From Fonsecaea monophora (lineage: Eukaryota > Ascomycota > Eurotiomycetes > Chaetothyriales > Herpotrichiellaceae): 64,000 nucleotides of DNA. A model generated the notes under the pieces. The model worked only from the letters and a program-made list of their open reading frames with translations. It ran no database searches and had not been told where the DNA came from. The stretch is taken from assembly GCF_001642475.1 (NCBI RefSeq), contig NW_019174035.1:49316-113315 (forward strand), given 5' to 3'. Below, piece after piece: positions 56,942-64,000 of this stretch; within the stretch, counting starts at the first letter, position 1, and every line of letters starts with the position of its first letter. Position numbers and translations under genes: made by a program.

Positions 56942-57546
56942 CAGAACGACCTTTGAAAGTTGAAGCTGTGTCTCCGAGACGACTTTGATCCAAACCAGCC
57001 TATTTTGTTTGGCTTCGAAAAGATAGAACAACGGAGAAAAGTGGCAGTTGAGATGGTTCTCGACATTTTTGATCGCTTAGCAGCATCAGGCAGCAGGTGC
57101 GAAAGTGCTGTCCATTGGGCTGAGGAGTAGTGTTTGAAAGTGGCGCAGTTCGGGCGTTGTCGCCTGGTCTTTTGCTGCCAAGGCTGTTGTATATATGGCG
57201 AGGCTGAGCGAGGCTGAACAACCTGCCCCGAATGACTACCGAGTAGCTAGACAGCCACCCAACAGCTCCATAATGGATCCTCTCATGGAGAGTACAGAGA
57301 AATTTTAACAATCATGTCCTCATTTTCATCATTCTTTCTACCGATCCGGATTCTATGAGGGAACATAATAGGCAGCAGATGTGCAGTCTATAGGAAAGGT
57401 GCCGATCATATCTGGAGGATAGAGATAAGCCATCGCAACCAATCTTCTTCTGTCCAAATGTATCTTGACCCTGGTGACTTCTCGGTGTCTAGGATATTTT
57501 CGCTTTACCAGCATGGGCCAGCCCAGTCGATGGCAAGGCGCCTTGG
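56942..57546. other. Intergenic region, same-strand neighbours
   Basis: Promoter of the HET gene and 3' flank of the ESCRT-I gene. No gene or distinct element is recognised. Confidence 0.4.
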
Positions 57547-59563
57547 TTATCGTCCGTAAGCACCTGCTTCAAGGTCCAGTCCCATTCCCCTGCCCACCTT
57601 GTTCACCATCCACCGTCGCTTAAACTCTTCCCTAGCCAGTTCTCTGGTCTTCTTTGCCCAGATGTCGCTCCCAACGCGTCCCCGCACGAAGCCTTCTTGA
57701 AGAGACAGGATTGCGGCTTCAATGCCCCGTTCCTCGCACGCAGCATCGTATAGCTGCTGCGCGACTATGGTCGGGGCCGTGAGCATCTCATCCACGTGCG
57801 GAATGTCGTTCTTGGATGCGCGGGTGTGCGCTGACGATATCGTTTGATCGGCCTTGGTCAGAGAGGCCTGAAGAACGGAAATATTGCTAGATACTGTCGC
57901 ATGTAACGCCTTCAGGTTATTCAATTCGCTGCTTAAAGTGCTCATAGTTGTCTGCATAGCAGCATACTGCGAAGCCAACGGCGCCAATGCCGAGTTGTTC
58001 TGGGATATCTGTTGGTGGAGAGACGTTGTGACCAAGTGAGACAGATGCGTCAACAGAGCTTCCTTTTCTGGATTGACCGGTATAGGAGGGGCTGGAATGT
58101 TGTCGGCCGACTGGGGATTGGGTGCCGGCAGCGGGATATCAAAGGGCGAGTCGAGAAGGTTGGGTGTCGCTGCCTGTTTCGCAACAGCCGGTTGAGGAGC
58201 TGGTTGATATTGTTGATGTGGTGTTGGATAAGGTTGGTGCGGTATCGATTGTACATGTGGCACTGGATACTGTTGCGAGAAAGGTGGCCCAGGGGGTTGA
58301 CCATAGGGAAGTGATGGTGTTGGTGTTTGCATCTGTCCATACTGATCTGTGGGCGGTGGTCTGACGCGATCGGGGAGTTGGCCTAGACCTTGACTAGGTG
58401 GAGGATGGTGCTGCGCTGGCAGATATTGCTGCGGTTGACCCGGCAGAGGCGGCTGAGGAGGGTATGAAGATGGCGCGGATTCGTACGCAGCTTGTGGATG
58501 TTGCTGCTGCTGGTAGGGAGGTTGAGGAGACATAGACTGTCGAAGGCCACTGGACCGTTGAGGAACGAAATTCGCACCACTGGCTGGTCGTTGGATGTTG
58601 CCACTTCCGTGTGGTTGTTGCGCCCTTTGGTCAGGCCCTTGCGCGTGAGGTGGCAGAGGAGGTGGAGCATCGTAGCGCCCAGGTCGTGAAGTCGCGGGAA
58701 CCCCTGGGCTCGTTGAATCGGGAGTTTGGACGCCAGAGTGTGCAGGTTGTTTGGGCGGAGGAGGTGGAGGGGCGGGTGCGCCTGATTGCTGCGCAAGCGG
58801 ACGAGGGCTTGATCCTGGGACATTTGAAGCCGGCAGTGGTTGTATCTCCCTCGGTAAAGGCGGCACTGGTGGAGGGTTTGGCAGTACTGGTCTCTGTTGC
58901 TGAAGTGGTGACCTGGACATAACTGGTGGTTCTTTGGCAAAAATGTCGGACAAGATGGACATCAAATCGAGTATGTTCGACCTCTATACGCAGCATTCCG
59001 TCAGCCAGATCAAAGCTGTCTCAGAAGTCCTTGCTCCCTCCCCAGTTCTTCTGTTGTCTCGATTCTGAACCTACCTCCCAATGTTCCCTCCAATGCGCCA
59101 GGTATGGATGATATATTCTCCCATCTCCGCCGACATGTTGACCAGGCCGAATCATCATTTCTTCCGTCGGAGTGACATAGCACATGGGCGCCTCGTAAGG
59201 GTAGGCATGCGGTACCCATAACGCTATAGGAAACCGATATGTATTTCCTCTAAAGTTGACGGGGATGGTGCCCTTGAACTGTAAGAGGAGCGCGGGCGTT
59301 CCATTCTCAAATGCTGGGCGCCATGTCTATCAATATCATCCTCCTTTTCTAGGCACAAGCGACGTACTGTAAACATCTGTCCGAGGAGCAAAGCTCGGAT
59401 TGCGGGCGAGGACGTGGGCAAGGTCTGAGTACGTTCGATTCGGGTCGTGATATTCCTGTCTGCGCTTAGCCAAGTAGACTCGAACGGATAAGCAATGGTG
59501 ATCTCGTACACGTTTCAATACATCGTAAAGCCAATTGAGTGTCTTCTGGGGCACGCCTGCCAT
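57547..59563 (-). CDS. vps23: ESCRT-I subunit Vps23/Tsg101
   Basis: Exons (minus) 59563-59510, 59455-59368, 59313-59075, 58983-57547; 605 residues. Recognises ubiquitinated cargo at endosomes and starts multivesicular-body sorting; in fungi it also takes part in Rim/Pal pH signalling. The UEV domain (~1-150) is intact: VPQKTLNWLYDVL, REYHDPNRTYSDLAH, RTDVYTFENGTPALLLQFKG, VNFRGNTYRFPIALWVPHAYPYEAP, IYHPYLAHW; as in all UEVs no catalytic Cys is at the E2 position. A Pro/Gln-rich linker (~165-430) follows, then a coiled coil (NPEKEALLTHLSHLV...) and the C-terminal steadiness box (LYDAACEERGIEAAILSLQEGFVRG...). The acceptor of intron 1 is ambiguous (see findings). Followed by HET on the same strand. 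Confidence 0.96.
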
Positions 59564-59893
59564 TGACGTAGCAAACCAGTCGAGAATGTTTCCTGACAGT
59601 TTGGATGGCGAATACGGTGCGATTCTGGTATTGGGACCTGGTCGTCCTGCTATTGGCCAAGACCTCGACAGCGAGATTACATAATGCGGGGGTCAGAGAA
59701 GAAATGCTTCATGTCGAGCATGATACATAGACCACTGTAGACTGAAACTGGATTTGGGGGTATCATAAAGCTAAGACTAATCATACAAAGGCGTCATTAG
59801 GAACGCTCGTGCGTGCGCACCTTCCTGGCATATCCCATCGCCCCATCAGTCGTCTGCTGCAGCATCCGTATCGGTAACTGCTGTCAGTTCAAT
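59564..59893. other. Intergenic region
   Basis: 330 bases between the Vps23 start and the end of the CsbD-like gene, both on minus. No element is recognised. Confidence 0.4.
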
Positions 59894-60494
59894 CTATTTC
59901 TGCTGAGCGGCGGCTTGCTTGTCAAGATCCAACTCGACCCCGCGCTGTCTGGTCTTTCCTTCATCGTGAATCTCGTTGTATTTGGCTTGCTCGGAGCGGT
60001 CACCAGTCAAGGACGCCACGGCACTACCGACAGCTCCTTGGGTACGATCGCTGATGCCCTTTCCGAGGTCACTCAGTTGACCCTTAGCCTCTTTCCCTTG
60101 GCCCTGCAAATTCTGTTCGCGACCTTGTTGCTTCAGATCCTCGCTGCCAACGAGATTGCCAATGGTTTCCTTGGCACTACCAACAGTCTGATCCCATTGG
60201 CCTTGAGTACGTTCGGAATTGTCTTTGGCAGGAGCACCCGTAGAGCTGATGGTGAAGGGGCCTGCCTTGGCGGCGGTGTGGGAAAGGTCAGACTCGGCGG
60301 CACCTTTATTCTTATACTCCTCGGCTTTGGCCTGAAATATCGTGTAAGCAGACGGGCTTGCATCGACAAGACGATGACAAAAGACTCACCTTGTCGCCAG
60401 TGCTACCAGTCACAGCGGCAATACCAGATTGAACGTAGCCAGTGGCAGTGTCCACAACGGACTTGAGGGAAGAGGTGTTGTCGCTGGAAGACAT
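59894..60494 (-). CDS. CsbD-like small stress protein
   Basis: Exons (minus) 60494-60390 and 60331-59894; a 58-nt intron (GTGAGT...TTTCAG) joins STGDK to AKAEEYKNKG; 180 residues. Hydrophilic, rich in Gly, Ala, Lys and Gln, with two CsbD-type repeats: RTQGQWDQTVGSAKETIGNLVG and the following GREQNLQGQGKEAKGQLSDL, then a third degenerate copy near GISDRTQGAVGSAV. In bacteria CsbD is a general-stress protein; fungal relatives have been described as binding mismatched or cruciform DNA and as abundant stress proteins, with roles not settled. The N-terminal segment LKSVVDTATGYVQSGIAAVTG is an amphipathic helix similar to LEA-type repeats. There is no signal peptide. Highly expressed character is suggested by strong codon bias (GCC, AAG, GGT). 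Confidence 0.88.
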
Positions 60495-61133
60495 ATTGAA
60501 GACTGTAAGTTGTTCTGGTGTTGGGTGATTGTATCAATAAGAGTGGCTGTTGAATAGCGGTTTGGTGTGAGATGGAGAGTTGGTCGGATGAAAGAAGAAT
60601 GAACCGGGATCAGAGCACAATTTATAGGCAACCCCTCGGGACCTGCAGTCTGTTTGCCTCGATGGTGAACCTTGCTTCAGCAGGCACGACACTGAGTGCA
60701 GCGCAGTTGGAGGAGGCGCGAGAGGCCATGTGCTTTGTGCCAAGGTGGCTCTGTGGCCCGCCATCGACGTCATCGGCGAACGTTGGGTGGAGCCGAAGAT
60801 CAAGATGCGCATTTGCACTTCACAAACACGCAATCCCATCTCACCATCTGCGGCCACCCATCACCACTCTGGAATGGTGCCCTCCACACCTGCCCTATCT
60901 CGATGTTTGATTACTCCGATTTCATCCAAGGTTCACGAAGATTCCCCCGTGACAAGGAATTGCTCCCTCTTCTTATTGGTGTGTTCGGTGTTTTCCGCAG
61001 GCATTGCAGGCATGAAGATCGTCAGGCACTTGCTGCTGCGGCAAGAAATCTCTGAACTGGCTTCGTCGAAGTTGTCGTCATTTTGCGTGTATGTATGGTT
61101 GGGCATGTGCAACAGATTCATCGCTGCTATTGC
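60495..61133. other. Intergenic region
   Basis: Promoter of the CsbD-like gene and 3' flank of USE1, both on minus. Open stretches on the plus strand here lack coding character. No specific element is recognised. Confidence 0.4.
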
Positions 61134-62219
61134 TCATCCAAACCTCAACTTGGGACACACAAACACTAGCAGAAACGCCACCACCCACATCGCAAAGATC
61201 ATGCCGTACAGCTTCAGTCGTCCAAACCACCCTTCTTCCTCGCTCATGCGTTTCAGAAATGCCATGTTCTTGCTCGCGGCCTCCATCCCGCTTAGACTGA
61301 CATCTAGTCCTTCAATTGCCCGTCCTAGAATGCCCTTGTCTTGTTCCAGAGAGAACTGAAGCTTCCTCTGCTCTTGCTTGAGCTGGGCTGCCATGTTTAC
61401 CAGAGAGGTTGTAATGTCTTCATGCACACGCGAAGAATCCAACAGTGATCGCTCTGTCCCAGCCAGCTTTGAGACTCCGCTAGCTTGTGCCTCAGATTTG
61501 CTCGTATTGTCTTGTCCCTTGACTCGTCGCCGCAGACTCGAAGGGCCAAGTAGTTCTTCTCTCGTGTCCTTCTCCCTTTGTGCAAGTCCCCCTGGGTGTT
61601 CCTCCTCGACACTTTTGACGGGTTTTCCTTCGAGCAGCGGACCATCCTGCGCCCCCTCCTTGGTCGGTTGACCCTCGGCCGCCGACGTATGTGACCGCGT
61701 CTGCACATGCGCCTGCAGAAAGTCGTAGAGGGATTCCCCTCCGTCTTCGACAATGGGCGGCTTCCACTCATCCGGGCCCATCATCTCAACCTCCCTCCCA
61801 ATCTCCTCGATACGACCCCTCAATTTCTTGATGACCGCTCTCTTCTCCGCCAAATCTTTAATGGCCTCGTATTTTGTCCTCTGTACACGAATCGCCTGTG
61901 CCTTTCGCTCTAGCTGGAGAAGAAGTGTGCGGGCGCCCTCGATATTGTGGAGCCATTTCGTGCGATGGTATGGCAAGGGGGACCACAATTCGGCTTGAAC
62001 TTGCTTTTGTAGCGGCGTCAGTTCGCTGGCGTCGGAGGAAGGAGAAGGCGTGAGGAGGATCAATTGTTGGAATCGTGTGAGCGTGCGATGGAGGTTGAGA
62101 TAGCTGACTTCGTGACGGAAGGGTCGGCTTTGGGCATTGATGTCTGTAGAAGCATTATCGCGCCTTTGGCCCGCACCGAAGGGGAGTGCGACCGGTCGAA
62201 GTGCCGTGGTCAGAGACAT
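61134..62219 (-). CDS. use1: Use1-type SNARE, ER/Golgi retrograde transport
   Basis: Single exon, 361 residues, from ATG 62219. Use1 is an ER-resident SNARE that takes part in fusion of Golgi-derived COPI vesicles with the ER. The N-terminal part (YLNLHRTLTRFQQLIL, RTKWLHNIEGARTLLLQLER) is helical. A disordered Glu/Ser-rich middle follows (DGPLLEGKPVKSVEEEHPGG...). The SNARE heptad region runs LLDSSRVHEDITTSLVNMAAQLKQEQRKLQFSLEQDKGILGRAIEGLDVSLSG in pieces, ending with KNMAFLKRMSEEEGWFGRLKLYG before a single C-terminal membrane anchor (MIFAMWVVAFLLVFV). An upstream TTG at 62246 is in frame but not a likely start. The transposon begins 300-400 bases upstream of its start. Confidence 0.9.
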   Translation of the reverse strand: MSLTTALRPVALPFGAGQRRDNASTDINAQSRPFRHEVSYLNLHRTLTRFQQLILLTPSPSSDASELTPLQKQVQAELWSPLPYHRTKWLHNIEGARTLLLQLERKAQAIRVQRTKYEAIKDLAEKRAVIKKLRGRIEEIGREVEMMGPDEWKPPIVEDGGESLYDFLQAHVQTRSHTSAAEGQPTKEGAQDGPLLEGKPVKSVEEEHPGGLAQREKDTREELLGPSSLRRRVKGQDNTSKSEAQASGVSKLAGTERSLLDSSRVHEDITTSLVNMAAQLKQEQRKLQFSLEQDKGILGRAIEGLDVSLSGMEAASKNMAFLKRMSEEEGWFGRLKLYGMIFAMWVVAFLLVFVCPKLRFG

Positions 62220-62575
62220 GGAGATGCGGCGATGTAGACGGGTCAATGTTATGGTATTGGTCGCCTGCGAGTAACGACGAGGTCAAGATAGCAGACAACA
62301 GGCCTTGGTCGACCTAGTATGTACCGAGTGATCCTCCCTGGTTTCCCCAGATTTGGAGTAACCGTGTTCTGTTCGGAAATCCCGCCGGCGGCAGTCCAAG
62401 TCCTCCGTGCGCTGTCCCTTTTTGGTACGCCACCGCAAGATTGATATCTTAACAAGAGACGCTATCAGTCGCCGAGAAGCTCACAAAGGTACAATACACC
62501 AATTTTGAACGTGAGGCGAATTATTTAGCAGAAAATTTAATTGAGATGTCCGAGTTGATTAGGTAAGTCGGACCA
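62220..62575. promoter_or_regulatory. USE1 upstream region, up to the transposon
   Basis: This remains of the USE1 promoter after insertion of the element to its right. The sequence becomes AT-rich from about 62500 (TTATTTAGCAGAAAATTTAA), which may be the insertion junction. Confidence 0.4.
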
Positions 62576-62621
62576 CCTTGTAATGCGCCAACCGTGTAAC
62601 GCGTCACCGTGGAACGCGCCA
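62576..62621 (+). repeat. Three near-tandem 15-nt direct repeats at the transposon's 5' end
   Basis: CCTTGTAATGCGCCA (62576-62590), CCGTGTAACGCGTCA (62592-62606) and CCGTGGAACGCGCCA (62607-62621) share the pattern CCgTGtAAcGCGcCA. They lie 78 bases before the transposase start. Subterminal repeats of this kind bind transposase in some Tc1/mariner and hAT-like elements; here that is inference. Confidence 0.75.
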
Positions 62622-62698
62622 TCCATTACCCACTACCTTTCATTCCATTCATTCGTACGTACCCAATTACTCTCCTTTTCTTCTGTAGTTATAGAATC

Positions 62699-64000
62699 AT
62701 GGCCTCCGAGAACGAGCGAATCCTTCAAGACGCGTTAGACGCGTATCAACGTAGCGACTATCCCTCAATTCGCGCAACGGCGACTGCGTTCGGTGTCAGT
62801 CGAGACACTCTCGGACGACGATTAAAAGGAGGGCGTACACGAAAAGAAGCAAGAGAAGAGCAACAAACACTATCCCCCGTATAAGAGAACCTTCTTATAC
62901 GATGGATTATCGACCTAGATATCGCCGGCGCTCCACCCTCTTTCGCTTAAGTTCGCGAGTTCGCAGGGCTTATTTCTCAGTCCTTAGGAGGAGACTCTTC
63001 AATTAGTGTTAATTAGATTAATCGCTTCTTAAATCGTCATCCTGACGTACGATTAAAGGTAGGGAGGAAGATTGAATATCTTCATACCGAGAATACTTCC
63101 CCTAAAGCCCTTTAAGCCTTTTTTGATCACTTTTTGGCGGTCGTTACTCGATATTCTATTCGTACGACAAATATCTGGAATTTTGACGAATATGGTCTTA
63201 GAATGGGAGTCTGTACGAATCAACGAGTGATCGGACGAAGTACTATAAAGCGTTCATATATTAAAAGTCCAGAAAATCGCGATTGGGTTACTATTATCGA
63301 AGCCTGTTCTGCGGATGGTCGTACGATTGATCCATTAATCCTTTTTAAAGGAAAAGATCTTTAGTCTACTTAGTTTCCACTCAATACTCCTTCGAATTGG
63401 CACTTTCGGTGTACAGAGAACGCATTTACTTCAAATCAAGTCGGACTCAGTTAGTTACGAGAGATCTTCCTTCCACAGACTTAGACGAATGATACCGTAC
63501 GACTTCTTCTTTACGATAACGCCAGCAGTCATATTTCGATCGATTTTATGTACGAATACTTTATCAATAATGTTCAGTTAGTCTATATGCCTTTACATTC
63601 ATCGCATATCCTTCAACCTCTTGATGTTGGCGTCTTTTCAGTTTTAAAGCGACTATATAGAAAAGAGATCGCTAATTTATCAAGATACAACGAAACGCAA
63701 CCCGTATAACGCCGTTAATTCATTGAATACTATACAAAAGTAAGAGAACAGGTTCTTATACCTCGATATATCGAAACTAGCTGGAAAGGAACTGGATTAT
63801 ATCCGTACGACCCAAGGAAAGTTCTTCAATCATCGCAGGTCATACAACGTACGGATTAATTAACGATATCACCACAGTCACCGCAAATCAAGAAGAGAAA
63901 ACTCTCTACCAGCGAGTGTATAGCTACACCTTTAAGCGGACGACAATTTCGGACTCAAGCGTACGAAGCCCTTCAAGATATACCTATTCAAAGAGATACT
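62699..64000 (+). pseudogene. Decayed pogo-type transposase (DD35D), nonsense mutations only
   Basis: From ATG 62699 one frame runs 434 codons to the window's end with no frameshift but eleven stops, all TAA or TAG (62882, 62948, 63014, 63113, 63362, 63371, 63452, 63482, 63707, 63716, 63857). Domains: N-terminal psq-type helix-turn-helix (DALDAYQRSDYPSIRATATAFGVSRDTLGRRL in pieces), a CENP-B/Tc5-like second DNA-binding part (VREFAGLISQ, INRFLNRHPDVRLKVGRKIE), and the DDE core: Asp in NIWNFDEYG (63185), Asp in LLLYDNASSH (63515) and Asp in ILQPLDVGVFS (63623), the last two separated by 35 residues. All three catalytic Asp codons survive. The element cannot make a full transposase. Confidence 0.85.

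Larger units (their letters stand above)
62550..64000 (+). mobile_element. pogo/Fot1-type DNA transposon, 5' part, continuing past the right edge
   Basis: A class II element of the Tc1/mariner superfamily, pogo branch. The left boundary is approximate: an AAGTCGGACCACC stretch at 62565 could be the start of the terminal inverted repeat but the other end is not in the window. Contents: subterminal repeats (62576-62621) and a decayed transposase frame (62699 to the edge). The AT content is visibly higher than in the neighbouring USE1 and CsbD genes. It sits just upstream of USE1. Confidence 0.8.

Noticed and set aside
60730..61359. 209-codon plus-strand open frame
   Set aside because: Overlaps the 3' end of USE1 antisense and has no domain; the SNARE reading on the minus strand explains the region.
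1..64000. CRISPR arrays, bacterial operons, prophage, rRNA genes
   Set aside because: Introns and gene families show nuclear fungal DNA; no regularly spaced repeat array, rRNA or convincing tRNA was seen on either strand.

Overview
This window is nuclear DNA from a filamentous ascomycete (Pezizomycotina). The evidence is genes with short introns of 43-93 nt that use GTATGT/GTAAGT-like donors and CTAAC/CTGAC branch sites, a G-alpha protein of the FadA/Gpa1 type, HET-domain and Zn2Cys6 genes, a GH72 glucanosyltransferase, NCS1 and MFS permeases, and a nonsense-riddled pogo-type transposon that looks RIP-mutated. Eurotiomycetes, possibly Chaetothyriales, fits the style of the proteins, but the species cannot be fixed from sequence alone. 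Exon structures were worked out by hand; each multi-exon model was checked for phase closure (the summed exons divide by three).

Layout. 0-10 kb: an ankyrin-subtilisin fusion running off the left edge (-), an unknown gene with a 1-nt frameshift (+), a 67-residue basic protein (+), a monocarboxylate-type MFS transporter (+) and a nuclear-looking coiled-coil protein (-). 10-20 kb is gene-poor: a small Zn2Cys6 protein with an acidic tail, an SDR oxidoreductase, a secreted Ser/Thr-rich protein, and an inverted (TACCGAG)n repeat at 14.5 kb. 20-28 kb is a housekeeping block: GH72, an alkyltransferase-like DNA repair protein, complex I subunit NDUFB7, and glutamate-cysteine ligase. 28-36.5 kb (all -): an NCS1 permease, an Smr-domain protein, and a C2H2/fungal_trans regulator. 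36.5-41.2 kb is a 4.8-kb gap. 41-54 kb: G-alpha, a Dal5/Tna1-like permease divergent from a 2-oxoglutarate dioxygenase, indoleamine 2,3-dioxygenase with a GC-AG intron, and an 862-residue disordered protein. 54-62 kb (all -): a HET protein, ESCRT-I Vps23/Tsg101, a CsbD-like protein and the SNARE Use1. 62.5 kb to the right edge: a decayed DD35D pogo/Fot1-type transposon.

How the genes relate. No biosynthetic cluster is evident. The most plausible functional pairing is the divergent permease/dioxygenase pair at 43.7-47.3 kb (uptake plus oxidation of a small acid). Two genes, ankyrin-subtilisin and HET, belong to architectures linked to fungal non-self recognition or regulated cell death. The most informative unusual features are the subtilisin fusion, the transposon whose single reading frame is broken only by TAA/TAG codons, and a set of direct repeats just upstream of it.
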